DNA of 64,000 nt from Aphanomyces cochlioides (taxonomy: Eukaryota > Oomycota > Saprolegniomycetes > Saprolegniales > Verrucalvaceae). Of the stretch, positions 30,106 through 41,768 are shown one piece after another. The notes under the pieces were generated by a model. The model was not told where the DNA came from, did no database searches, and saw nothing but the letters and a program-made list of their open reading frames with translations. Made by a program: the position numbers and the translations under genes. The stretch's first letter is position 1; each line of letters begins with the position of its first letter. The DNA lies in contig JAHQRK010000003.1 in the NCBI GenBank assembly GCA_019828595.1, positions 2,604,001 through 2,668,000 of the forward strand, written 5' to 3'.

Positions 30106-31183
30106 ATGAACCAAGCAAGTCTCAAGGAACCTCAATGGCATCGTGATGTTTGCACCTGCGGCGAATGCAAGGCTGTCAGTTTGGACGGCCGCAGCTCAAT
30201 CGAAGTTTTGCTCGCATGGTTGACATACGAAGACCCTATCTCTGGCCGTTTTGTGAACTTCGACGCATGGAAGGGGGCACACAGTCCTTGGCCGGGAAAT
30301 CGAAGCTGGTTGTCTGCACGGAATGTGCAGAAGTGCTCAAAAAGCATGGATTCAACCGGGAGGCAGGTGCTGTGAAAAACAAACTCATTGAATTGACACA
30401 AAAGTTCTCCTCGTACTGCGACTTCATGTCAAGCACGGGAGAAGGTATATTGAATGATATCAATGATAGATTTCAGGGGGATGTCGAGAACCCAGAATAT
30501 ATTACACAAATATCGGCTTTGGAAAAGAGAAAACTAAAGATTTGCCGATACTATCACAAGTTGTAGACCGTCATGCTGGACAGGCCTGCAGCTATACCAA
30601 TTGTCCATTCATCAACGGGTGATTCAAACGAGAAATCAGCATATGAATTGGTGATGTGATGCTAAATTATTTCTAACTAACGTTCGACATGTTGTAGTTG
30701 TTTGATGATGACTCGGCTATTGAGAAGGCTCAATCGGAGGTTGATGATCGCGACGACGACAGCTTTTGAGAGGAACCCTTGTACAATCCGGGGGCGCCTC
30801 CACAGCCAACTTTGCAATGCACCGAAAGGGCACACAAGGCGAGGCTTATTAAAGCCGTACCAAATGGAGACTTGCAAGTGCCGGAGAAGCATCAAAATAA
30901 ATTGAGCAAACGCATCAAGCTTGTTGGGGAAAAAGACAAAGGAAAATCATCAATTGCCGAGGCCATCGCAAACGGAATGAAAGTTCAAAGTGAGACACAA
31001 TCTCAGATAGCTGAGAGGTTTATCTCATTGCAAGAAAGCCAAATCAACTTTGAGAACAGTGAACGTGTACGTATGCGAAAAGTCGACGAAATTTTTCGAC
31101 AAGGTGAATTCATGAAGACTACGGGATTTTTCAACGACGATGTAATGAAGTTTGTGAACGACAGCATGAAATCATTAGATTAA
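30106..31183 (+). pseudogene. Harbinger accessory protein, Myb/SANT-like, broken
   Basis: Pieces in succession: SIEVLLAWLTYEDPISGRF (helix 1 region), a frame change near 30295, then FNREAGAVKNKLIELTQKF, SSTGEGILNDIND and KRKLKICRYYHKL, the classical end of the SANT-like DNA-binding domain. After a gap comes LFDDDSAIEKAQSEVDDRDD, an in-frame TGA at about 30768, and a C-terminal helical region with IAEAIANGMKVQSETQSQIA ending at 31183. In active elements this protein cooperates with the transposase in DNA binding and nuclear import. Two breaks suggest it is inactive; one of the gaps could be an intron. Confidence 0.7.
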
Positions 31184-32100
31184 ATGTCGATTAAGCTAAA
31201 CTTTTGTGAATGACAAAGCCTCGAGTCTACAATCGGAGTGTCATGGACGCATTCATCAATATCACTTGACTGTCGTATCACAATCAAGTACTCTATCCAA
31301 TCGCATTCTTCGTGATCATCTACATCGGTGAAAAGCAAATTGTGCAACACAGCAGCACATCGAATGTAGTAAATCATGATTTGGGCATGCTGTTTAATTG
31401 ATATATCCATGCGCATACCGCGCAACGATTGAAATCTGCCTTTTAAAAGACCAATGCATTTTTCATTCACGTAGCGACATCTTGCAACGGCATTATTGAA
31501 TCGCTTTTGAATTGCAGAGAGGTGACTGCCTCTCATTTTTTTAAATGCTGGCATAACATGTCGTTCGTTAGGATAAGCTGAATCAGCAAGCAAATACTCA
31601 GAGACTGTAAAATAGTCGTGCGATTGTAAAGACAATGAGCTATTTCTCCATACACGCGCGTCATGCACTGAGCCTGGCCAACCGAGATCCAAATGTAAAA
31701 TTCTCTTGTAGTCGTCACAAACAATCATCCCAGACATACCATAACATCCCTTTCTAGAGAAAAAATCTTCACCTTGCCGTGAAGGCTTTGCATACACTGG
31801 GAAAAATGTGCCATCGACAAAGCTGACGCAATTTTCAAAACTGTGAGATTCCTCAATGCGCCTCGCAATCACATTTCTTTCATGGATAGATGGCCAAAAC
31901 ACAACTCTCGCTTCCAACGACAAGATTGCAACCAAACAACGCTTTATGTACAAACAGTCCCTTCCGAGATGCCAAAGTAACGAGACAAAATTCCAACCGA
32001 CGCACCATTGCCAAATCGCCCCAATTTGGATAAAAACACCATCAGTTGATCATGAGGAGGGGCTTGTTTCATGCTCGATCGGTTCTTGAAGATCGGATGA
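31180..32100 (-). pseudogene. PIF/Harbinger DDE transposase (HARBI1-like), frameshifted
   Basis: The N-terminal part in one frame reads HPIFKNRSSMKQAPPHDQL, RFGNGASVGILSRYFGISEG (about 32100-31960), the HTH region. The frame changes near 31955 and continues with VDGTFFPVYAKPS (first D), DLGWPGSVHDARVWRNS, YLLADSAYPNERHVMP (second D) and CRYVNEKCIGLLKGRFQSLR (E), down to the stop at 31180-31182. All catalytic acids are present. A single-base shift explains the break. Its stop codon overlaps the stop of the convergent accessory ORF on the ttaa at 31180-31183. Confidence 0.85.
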
Positions 32101-32672
32101 TCCTTTTAAATCAACTATTTGAAAAAAGCTTTGTTTCGACATTCTTGCCTCCTGGCGAAATCGTTTGTCGTGAAGAGAGCAGATAAACGCGTAAGGCGAT
32201 GTATGTTTTGGTACTAGCTTTCGTTTCGAAAGGAGATATCGTTAAGACAAGATGGAATTCAACACCATGAGAAACAAAGATAAGTTGGATCGACGCAAGG
32301 GACCAAGTATATGACAAGCAGTGAAATATAACTTCTTTCCAAACAGTAAAGCGAGGCACGCGTGGAGTTGTCCCTGAATCAATAAAAGCATCAAATCAAC
32401 CAAAGCGTGTTGACTGGGCGGTGTTGGGACATGGTTGATCTCGAACACCACAGACTGCACAAGCAAATGCTCGAGCTCTCAAATGATTTGCTTGCGTTCA
32501 CTGTGTCGGACCATTCACTCCGACAAAGGAAAAATGGGGGCAGTCAGCTCAAAAGTTTATTCGTCTTTGATTGGCTGGAACGGAAGTAATATATTTCCAA
32601 CCAAACATCAATCCAACTTAGAGCACAAGTACTTTGAAACCCCCTAATATGTATATAATAAAATGTCATTAA

Positions 32673-32978
32673 GGGCCCGTCTGGCAACCGAAAATATTAC
32701 AATTAGGGTGTGTCTGGCAAAATTTCAAAATCAATATGCCGTTTTCAGCCAAAATGGGATAAACGATTTATGGCATATTCAAAATGGAGGTAAAACCTCC
32801 ATCTCGTAAAATGGCATTTTGGAAGCCTCCAGTGAGTATATCCCAACCAAAAATATTGGATTTGGTGCAAAACTCTTGGAGATAAACAAGTTCATATTTT
32901 GACCTAAATATTGAATTTGGCCTCAAAATGGCATTTTGGGGCCATTTATTGTAATATTTTCGGTTGCCAGACGGGCCC
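32673..32978. mobile_element. MITE with 31-bp inverted ends and TAA duplication
   Basis: Ends gggcccgtctggcaaccgaa at 32673 and the exact reverse complement ending at 32978; TAA on both sides (32670-32672 and 32979-32981), as for Harbinger-type MITEs. 306 bp, no ORF. It interlocks with the fold-back repeat beginning 32706. Confidence 0.85.
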
Positions 32979-33219
32979 TAAATAGGTCCAAAATGCCATT
33001 TTGAGGCCAAATTCAATATTTAGGTCAAAATATGAACTTGTTTATCTCCAAGAGTTTTGCACCAAATCCAATATTTTTGGTTGGGATACTCACTGGAGGC
33101 TTCCAAAATGCCATTTTACGAGATGGAGGTTTTACCTCTATTTTGAATATGCCATAAATAGTTGATTCCAATTTAGCTGAAAATGGCATATTGATTTTGA
33201 ATTTTTGCCAGACGCACCC
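32706..33219. repeat. Fold-back MITE overlapping the previous one
   Basis: Ends gggtgtgtctggcaaaattt (32706) and its near reverse complement ending 33219. Arms of about 230 bp (32706-32938 and 32989-33219) pair along almost their whole length, including tggaggtaaaacctccat. The loop between them contains the right end of the gggccc MITE. No ORF of note. TTA lies to the left and TAA to the right, so no exact direct duplication. Confidence 0.8.
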
Positions 33220-33274
33220 TAAACAAAGTAAGACATTTAGTGACAATGTCGTTATATACTAGAAGTAAAGGATA

Positions 33275-34570
33275 ATGACAGCGGTTTTCGTTTGTCCCAG
33301 CCTTTTGCAGGGCATATTTCAAAAAATGCGCGAGAAGGTGCGGACATCATGGAAGGTCCGGCCTGTGCACATAATGATCGCATCGATTGCGATGGCAATT
33401 GGCTTCATGGTGTATGCAAGCATGTATATAGATTTTGGAGATGACCGTGAAGTTCTTCTCCTCAAAGCGTCCACAGAACGCCGACGCATGGTAGTCCTGA
33501 TTGCAAACTATCGCGATACGAAGCGATGCAGTGAGACCGTCGACTCGATCTTCTCAAGAGCTTCTCGTCCGGATTTAATCACCGTCAGCATATTTGATCA
33601 GCTGAATTTCGATGCAGACGAAAGGCCCTGCTTTGATGCATATTGTGATCTTGTCGGGGAAGAGAACTGCCATCGACAAGACCGGCTACGTCGTAACGAG
33701 ACGATTGACTCACGACAAGCCACTGGTCCCACATATGCGCGCTATCGAACTGAAGAAGGTGTGGATTTGAACCGCGACACCTTTGCCATGGCGGTCGACT
33801 CCCATACTGTCTTTATCCCTCATTGGGATACCGATTTGATTTCACAATGGGATTCTATTGAAAATCCACGAGCGATCATCACAGTCTACCCTGACTCAGT
33901 TGAACTCTACCCAAAGAACGGAAGAAAACCCTCTGGTGTGACTTTGATGTGCCATGCGCGCATCGAAAATGATCGGATCGACTCTATGGTTCAATACAGC
34001 TCTGCAATTACAATTCCATGTCCCTCAAAGCCTCAATTGATGTCCCAGTTTGCTGGCGGATTCAACTTTGGCACAGCTATCTCTGCACTTGAAGTTCGTA
34101 ATGACCCATACGCTCCATTCTTGTTTCACGGCGAAGAATATTCCAAAGCGGCGCGCCTCTTTACTCATGGTTACGACTTATATATTCCGACGCACATGGT
34201 GTGCTATCATTGGTATGAGAAGCGCAACTACATTTGGGACGAAGACTGGGGGACTAAATTTACGATTTCCTTGCGATCCCAGCGGCGTATCCTGGCAGCT
34301 CTTGGTCTACCTGGATCCAGCGATGACTATGACACCACCGAGTTGACTAAATTCTCTGTTGGCACAAAGCGGACAATGGCCCAGTTCAAGGAGTTTTCAG
34401 GAATTGACCCCACGGCTAGCTGGATCGAAGACAACGAGCATCAGTTTGATGTGTGTCCACCAAAGGAATTGAAGTATGTTCCATTTAAGGACGATCCAAC
34501 AAGTCATGTTGTTCGAACAACCAAATTTCTCCGGGTATCAAGCGAGAAGCGTGCCGTATTGCTCGTCTAA
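33275..34570 (+). CDS. GT60-family GlcNAc-transferase, type II membrane protein, copy C
   Basis: Single exon, 431 residues from ATG 33275; a second in-frame ATG at 33326 (MREKVRTSWKVRPVHIM) would give the short basic tail seen in its paralogues and may be the real start. Signal anchor MIASIAMAIGFMVYASMYI, almost no stem, then one GT60 domain: RRMVVLIANYRDTKRCSETV, FAMAVDSHTVFIPHWDTDL, LMCHARIENDRIDSMVQYSS, LMSQFAGGFNFGTAISALEV, FLFHGEEYSKAARLFTHGYD and YHWYEKRNYIWDEDWG, closing with EHQFDVCPPKELKYVPF. This ending and the CHARIEN/AGGFNFG variants place it with the five-domain protein that follows, as a likely single-domain relative of its ancestor. It starts 55 bp beyond the fold-back MITE, so part of its promoter may be MITE-derived. 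Confidence 0.87.
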   Translation: MTAVFVCPSLLQGIFQKMREKVRTSWKVRPVHIMIASIAMAIGFMVYASMYIDFGDDREVLLLKASTERRRMVVLIANYRDTKRCSETVDSIFSRASRPDLITVSIFDQLNFDADERPCFDAYCDLVGEENCHRQDRLRRNETIDSRQATGPTYARYRTEEGVDLNRDTFAMAVDSHTVFIPHWDTDLISQWDSIENPRAIITVYPDSVELYPKNGRKPSGVTLMCHARIENDRIDSMVQYSSAITIPCPSKPQLMSQFAGGFNFGTAISALEVRNDPYAPFLFHGEEYSKAARLFTHGYDLYIPTHMVCYHWYEKRNYIWDEDWGTKFTISLRSQRRILAALGLPGSSDDYDTTELTKFSVGTKRTMAQFKEFSGIDPTASWIEDNEHQFDVCPPKELKYVPFKDDPTSHVVRTTKFLRVSSEKRAVLLV

Positions 34571-36017
34571 TGCCAATCACAACGATACTCAGCGTTTCGA
34601 AGAAACCTTGGAAACTGCGAGTTCAATTGCAAATCAACGTGACATCCTTTTTCTCCTCACGTTGATGTGACATGAGGGCAAACCAATCTTCGGAAAGAAC
34701 TGAACAAAAAACAATCGGCAAGCGACAACACAACACCCGCGTTCGCGTGGCTCTTAGGCTTCCGAAACTGGTATGACAAGACAGAGTCTAATATTTTTTG
34801 TCCGCCCAAGAAGCTCTATACGTTTCTTACAGATCGAGTCATCTCTCATGACTCACAAAGTCCATGTCAGCATCGTCTTCGGTGCAAAACCTATGGCTTT
34901 GACGACTTAACTCGTAGAACCATGGACTCGTGAGTTTTCATGATATGGGTGAAACCAGTAAAGACCTCGATCGATATTCTCAAACGAATTGAGATTACAG
35001 TCAAGCAAGCCTTGGCCATTGGAGCATCAATTATTACCACCAGCATAATATGCTGGTGGTATCATCATAATATGCTGGTGGTAATAATTAAGAGCAAACC
35101 AGGAATCGATTTTTAGTTCTTAACCTTTGTTTTATTGAAGTCGCCAACTCCAGCTAATGACTTAGTCTGGAATAGAGCTATCAGCGCCGCTCAAGACGAC
35201 ATGGCATCCATGGCAAGCATCAAATCACACTGTAGTCACATTCTATCACGACACTCATATCACTTGAGTCCTTTATAACCCGTCTCAATTAATATGTCAT
35301 ATGTGAAGCGTATCAATACAAACCGCCACAGGACGTCGCTATAAGAACATGAGCTTGGAAATGGCAGAGAGCACAAAGAGTGGTGCGAGGGCGTGTGCAT
35401 CCGTGGAGAGAAACTAAGACGCCAGCTTTCAGTGGTGATGACATCGTGGGAACAAGTTTGAGAAATGATATTGTCGTTTGGGTCCAAAACTGGAAATTTG
35501 GTATGTTTCAATTAAGTGACGCATACACTATTTAAAGTTTACGCAAATATTTTCTTTTAGTGACCTCGATCGTGGCCATTAAATAGTGTAATTTCAAACG
35601 TTTTAAATGTTTGAAAACATGTTCGAAACATTCAATTCCTTTTCACTTGAAATTTGTATGCGTCAATTGTTGCGTCAATTTGCTTGCGTCAAAATTTATT
35701 CCAGTTTCTTATTAAAACCACAATATATTGTCATTTTCAACCAAATTTGTGGTTTTGACCAAAATGCGAATTCGTTTTCAAATCGATTTCATAATACTGA
35801 AGTGGTGTGTGTCAGTGTGTGTTTTGCGTGAGTGAGGTGGCTGATCGATTCTGATTGGCTGAATAATTTTAATTTTTAATTCTAGCCAATCAGAGAAGCC
35901 CGTTCGATTCGGAATCGATTCGAAACCTCGGTCGATCCTCACAATTTTGTATCAAAAGCACAAAACTTTGAAAATTTATATTTCGACTCTGATTTGCAAA
36001 GATTATTCTTGCGCGTT
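34571..36017. other. AT-rich intergenic region between GT60 genes
   Basis: No coding region seen. Holds the hairpin pair at 35030-35088. The left half is moderately AT-rich and looks like unique sequence; the part from 35520 on is strongly AT-rich and is presumably the promoter of the five-domain gene. Confidence 0.5.
35030..35088. repeat. Double hairpin
   Basis: taccaccagcat, a 3-nt loop, and atgctggtggta form a perfect palindrome; a second atgctggtggtaataat copy follows 14 bp on, so the outer attattaccaccagcat can pair with either. Confidence 0.9.
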
Positions 36018-39000
36018 ATGCTGGGACGACAGCGTCCCAAGCGGCGACACTCGCCAGGATGGCTCGATCCGATGAACATTTTGATTGCCTCGCTTGTCTT
36101 CGTTCTCTGTCTCATGATCTACATGAATGTCTCGATGATGGGAATGAACCAAGACGAATCCAGCACGTTGCATTTGAGAAAATGGTCGCAAAATTTCCGG
36201 CAAGCCCCCGACGGTGCAAAAGGTGAGATTCTCCAGCGTTGGACGACTGATGTATCGCCATGTAGCACTCGATTCTCGCCGGACTATTGTACTCATTGCA
36301 AATTATCGCGATACTAAACGTTGTAGCGAAACCCTCGACTCGATCTTCTCCCAAGCAGATCATCCCGAGCTGATTTCAGTCAGCATTTTCGACCAACTCA
36401 ACTTTGATGAAAACGAAAAACGATGCTTTGACGCCTATTGTGACCTTGTTGGTGAAGATAAATGCCGTCGCAGTGAACGACTGCGTCGTAATGACACGAT
36501 TAGTTATAAAGATGCCAAGGGACCAACCTATGGACGATACCAAACGGAAGAAGGTGTGGATTTGAGCATTGACACGTTTGCGATGGCGATTGACTCTCAT
36601 TTGATATTTATTCCACATTGGGACACCGATTTGATTTCACAATGGGACGCAACTGGAAATCCAAAGGCCATTATTACAGTGTATCCTGATGCGACGGAAC
36701 AAATGCCAAAGAACGGTCAAAAGCCTACTGGCACTATCTTGCTCTGCCACGCTCGTATTGAAAACAATCAACCCGACTCGATGGTGCAGTACAGCTCGGC
36801 CGTGCGCATGGACTCTCCTGAGAAACCTATGCTGATGTCACAATTTGCAGGCGGATTTAATTTTGGATCTGCTCAATCAGCTCTTGAAGTGCGCAACGAT
36901 CCCTATGCGCATTATTTGTTCCACGGCGAAGAATATTCTCGCGTGGCTCGCTTGTGGACGTCTGGCTACGACACATACATCCCAACGCACATGTTGTGCT
37001 ACCATTGGTACGAAAAGCGGAAGGGCATGTGGGACGAAGACTGGGGAGCAAAAACAGTTATTGCTCGTCGATCCCAGCGTCGTATTCGAGCTGCTTTGGG
37101 TTTAGTTCCTACACTGGACGATTACGACAGGACTGACTTGCACAAATTTACTCTGGGTACAAAGCGCTCCTTCGAACAATTCAAGAAATTTTCTGGCATT
37201 GACCCGGATGCATCGTGGATTGAAGACAATGAGCATCAATTTGATGTTTGCCCTCCGAAGGAATTAAAATACGTCCCGTACCTCGAAGAACCTGCCAAGA
37301 TTCCAACGTTTACACCACCGAAGCAAGGAGCTGCTCTTACAACCTTGCCAGCGACTCAGACGACCACTACAGCTGTCCAAAATCCACCGACTGCTGCTGC
37401 TGTAAAGACCACGTTGGTCAACGTGCCAGCGACTCGGGATCCAGTCAATCGTCGTATTATTGTCCTGATTGCCAATTATCGCGATTCTCAGCGTTGTGGT
37501 GAAACGTTGCAATCGATGTATTCCAACGCGACTCACCCAGAGCTTATTTCTGTGAGCATCTTTGACCAACTGAATTTTGACGAAGGGGAGAAGCCATGCT
37601 TTGATGTGTATTGCAGTCTTGTCAGCGACTGTCGACGCTCTGAACGTCTCCGACGCAATGCATCGATCAGTTACTTGAACGCCACTGGTCCAACGTACGG
37701 TCGATACCAGACGGAAGAAGGCATTGATTTGAATATTGATACATTCGCGATGGCAATCGACTCTCATATTATCTTTATTCCAAACTGGGACTCGGATATA
37801 CTTTCTCAATGGGACTCAATTGGCAATTCCAAGGCAATCATCACAGTTTATCCCGATACGACAGAGCTGTATCCCAAACCAGGCGATGTACAAACTGGTG
37901 TGACTCTCATGTGCCATGCTCGTATTGAAAACAAGGCCGAAGACGCCATGGTGCAGTATAGCTCGGCTATTACTGTCCCATGCCCTCAAAAACCCCAACT
38001 GATGTCGCAATTTGCTGGAGGATTCAACTTTGGGTCGGCAGAATCTGCCCTCGAAGTGCGAAATGATCCGTATACTCCATTTTTGTTCCATGGTGAAGAA
38101 TATTCACGCGTTGCGCGACTCTTCACACATGGCTATGATACGTATATTCCAACCCATATGATTTGTTATCACTACTACGAGACCCGCAAAGCCATCTGGG
38201 ATAAAGATTGGGGCAAAAAGCTCATGATTGCTAAGCGATCACAGCGTCGTATTCGCGCCGCACTCGGCCTTAAGCCATCGAAGGATGACTACGACAAAAC
38301 AGACTTGGCGAAATTCTCGATCGGCACGAAGCGTACCATGGAACAGTTTAGAGTTTTCTCTGGCATCAACCCTGACGCTTCCTGGATCGAAGACAACGAA
38401 CATCAATTTGATGTGTGCCCTCCCAAGGAATTGAAATATGTGCCCTACGAGGGTAGTCCCGTGGAAACACCACCGCCGACTCTTGCTCCACTTCTCGAGG
38501 TCCCAACCAAACCAAGAACTCGTGATCCTGTGAATCGTCGCACGATTGTCCTTATTGCAAATTATCGCGACACTAAACGATGCAGTGAAACTCTTCAGTC
38601 CATTTATACGCAAGCAGACCATCCCGAGTTGATTTCAGTTAGCATTTTCGACCAGCTCAACCTTGACGAAAACGAACAACGATGCTTTGATGCCTACTGT
38701 GACCTTGTCGGCGAAGAAAATTGTCATCGAAGTGAGAGATTGCGCCGAAACGATACAATCAGCTATAAACATGCCAAGGGGCCAACTTATGGTCGCTATC
38801 AAACGGAGGAAGGCGTGGACCTGAGCATTGATACGTTTGCGATGGCAATCGACTCTCACTTGATATTTATCCCGCATTGGGATACAGATTTGATCTCGCA
38901 ATGGGACGCTATTAAGAACCCGAAAGGAATCATCACGGTCTATCCCGACGCCACCGAGCAAATGCCAAAGAATGGCGAAAAGCCAACGGGTACTATCCTT

Positions 39001-41736
39001 CTTTGCCATGCACGCATTCAGTACAACCAATCTGACTCCATGGTCCAATACAGCTCGGCCGTGCGCATGGACTCTCCTGAGAAGCCTATGCTGATGTCAC
39101 AATTCGCCGGTGGATTTAACTTTGGATCAGCGGAGTCAGCATTGGAAGTTCGCAATGACCCCTACGCACATTATTTGTTCCATGGCGAAGAATATTCTCG
39201 CGTTGCTCGTCTGTGGACATCTGGCTACGACACGTACATCCCGACGCACATGCTGTGCTACCATTGGTACGAGAAACGGAAAGGCATGTGGGATGAAGAC
39301 TGGCATATCAAAGAAGTCACTGCTCGTCGGTCCCAGCGCCGTATTCGTGCCGCTTTGGGCTTAGTTCCAACAATTGATGACTACGACAAGACAGAGTTGC
39401 ACAAGTTTTCACTGGGCACGAAGCGAACATTTGAACAATTCAAGAAATTCTCTGGCATTGACCCAGATGCATCGTGGATTGAAGATAATGAACACCAGTT
39501 TGACGTGTGTCCACCAAAGGAATTGAAATATGTGCCTTACGAAGGCAGTCCTGTTGAAACACCTGCTGTGACTGTTCGCGAAGCCGTCGCGCCTACTCTT
39601 CCTCGCACTCGTGACACTGTAAACCGCCATATTTTGACCATGATTGCTAATTACCGCGATTCCACTCGGTGCGCTGAAACTTTGGAGTCCTTATTTTCGA
39701 AGGCTGCTCGTCCCGAGCTCATTGCTGTGAGTATTTTTGACCAACTCAGTTTGGAAGAAGGTGAGAAGCCATGCTTTGATGTGTATTGCGAAAAAGTCGG
39801 CGAAGCAAATTGTAAGCGCGCAGAGCGTCTCCGTCGTAATGCCACAATCAGCTACAAAGATGCTAAAGGCCCAACGTACGGCCGGCACCAGACAGAGGAA
39901 GGCATTGATAAAACCATTGACACATTTGCAATGGCCATCGATGCGCATTTGATTTTCATCGATACTTGGGACACGGACATCGTTTCGCAGTGGGACTCGA
40001 TTGAAAACCCCAAAGCTGTCATCACAGTGTACCCAGATCATACCGATATGTTTCCAAAGAATGGAAAACAGGCTGAAGATGTTCTTTTAATGTGCCATGC
40101 TCGCATTGAGAACAATGGCGACGATGCCATGGTGCAATACAGTGGTGTTATTCGCATTCCCTGCCCTACGAAGCCCCAATTGATGTCACAATTTGCAGGT
40201 GGCTTCAACTTTGGTACCGTCGAGTATGCCTTGGACATCCGCAACGATCCATACACGCCGTTTTTATTCCATGGCGAAGAATACTCGCGTGCAGCACGGC
40301 TATTCACCCATGGCTATGACACGTATATCCCCAAGCACATGATCGCCTACCATTACTACGAGAAGCGAAAAGTCTTCTGGGATGAAAATTGGGACGTCAA
40401 GTCTCTCGTGGCTAAGTCGTCTCAGCGACGTATTCGCGCGGCATTGGGTCTTCCCACGACAGTCAATGACTACGACAAGACTGACTTGGAAAAGCATTCC
40501 ATCGGCAAAGTGCGCACGATGGAACAATTCAAAGCCTTTTCTGGAATTGATCCAACAGCTGCATTTATGGAAGGCAACAATGAGGCTCAATTTGATGTCT
40601 GTCCACCTAAAATCCTGGAGTACGTCCCGTTTGAAGGTAGTCCTGCCAAACTAGCTTCACCAGCTCCTCAAGTTGTGGCCGCACCGAAAATCCCACGTAC
40701 TCGGGATCCCATCAACCGTCATATTATTGTCCTAATTGCAAACTATCGCGACACCAAACGATGTAGCGAAACGTTAGAATCCATCTATACGCAAGCCGAC
40801 CACCCCGAGCTCATTGCTGTCAGTATTTTCGACCAGCTCAACTTTGACGAAAACGAAAAACGATGCTTTGACGCCTACTGTGATCTGGTGGGCGAAGACA
40901 AGTGCCGACGCAGTGAACGACTGCGTCGTAATGACACGATCAGCTATAAAGATGCCAAGGGACCAACCTACGGACGTTACCAAACAGAAGAAGGCGTGGA
41001 TTTGAGCATCGACACGTTTGCGATGGCGATTGACTCGCATTTGATATTTATTCCACATTGGGACACGGATTTGGTCTCACAATGGGACACGATTGGGAAC
41101 CCCAAAGCAATCATCACGGTCTATCCCGACGCTACTGAACAAATGCCAAAGAACGGTCAAAAGCCTACTGGCACAATCTTGCTCTGCCACGCTCGCATTG
41201 AAAACAATCAACCCGACTCGATGGTGCAGTACAGCTCGGCCGTGCGCATGGACTCTCCTGAGAAACCTATGCTGATGTCACAATTCGCCGGTGGATTTAA
41301 CTTTGGATCAGCGGAGTCAGCATTGGAAGTTCGCAATGACCCATATGCGCATTACTTATTCCATGGCGAAGAATATTCTCGCGTTGCTCGTCTGTGGACT
41401 TCTGGTTACGACACGTACATCCCGACGCACATGCTGTGCTACCATTGGTACGAAAAGCGGAAGGGCATGTGGGATGAAGACTGGGGAGCGAAGACAATTA
41501 TTGCTAAACGGTCGCAGCGTCGTATTCGTGCAGCTTTAGGCTTAGTTCCGTCGAACGACGATTATGACAAGACTGACTTGGAGAAGTTCACACTGGGCAC
41601 GAAGCGAACATTTGAACAATTCAAGAAATTTTCTGGCATTAACCCAGATGCATCATGGATTGAAGACAACGAGCACCAATTTGACGTGTGTCCACCCAAG
41701 GAATTGAATTACGTGCCACCCAAAGAAGATGCGTAG
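36018..41736 (+). CDS. Giant GT60 protein: membrane anchor plus five tandem GlcNAc-transferase domains
   Basis: Two exons. Exon 1 (36018-36222) encodes MLGRQRPKRRHSPGWLDPMN and a signal anchor (ILIASLVFVLCLMIYMNVSM). A 43-nt intron (36223-36265, GTGAGA..TGTAG) joins exon 2, giving about 1,891 residues. Five complete domains follow at roughly residues 69-406, 462-796, 824-1160, 1187-1523 and 1552-1888. Each runs from (R/H)xIVLIANYRD or a variant to (Q)FDVCPPKELKYVP, and each keeps the acidic site (IDSH in domains 1, 2, 3 and 5, IDAH in 4), AGGFNFG and LFHGEEYS. Linkers are 25-55 residues, rich in T, P and A, each ending (A/R)TRDxx(N). Known GT60 enzymes have one domain. Domains 1, 3 and 5 are closest; 2 resembles copy C. 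Probably Golgi-located and possibly processive or scaffold-like, which is inference. Stop lies 32 bp from the convergent GTPase stop. Confidence 0.88.
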
Positions 41737-41768
41737 ATTTTGTACATGTATCTAATGATCTATAGTAG

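Larger units (their letters stand above)
29911..32645. mobile_element. PIF/Harbinger-like transposon, decayed
   Basis: Inverted ends agggggtttcaaagtact (29911) and its reverse complement (ending 32645), flanked by the trinucleotide aat on both sides (29908-29910, 32646-32648). Inside are two convergent damaged ORFs: a Myb/SANT-like accessory protein on the plus strand and a DDE transposase on the minus strand, the usual pair of PIF/Harbinger elements. The family normally targets TWA; aat here may mean the TIR boundary is shifted by a base or two. About 450 bp before the right end contains no clear ORF. Confidence 0.85.
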
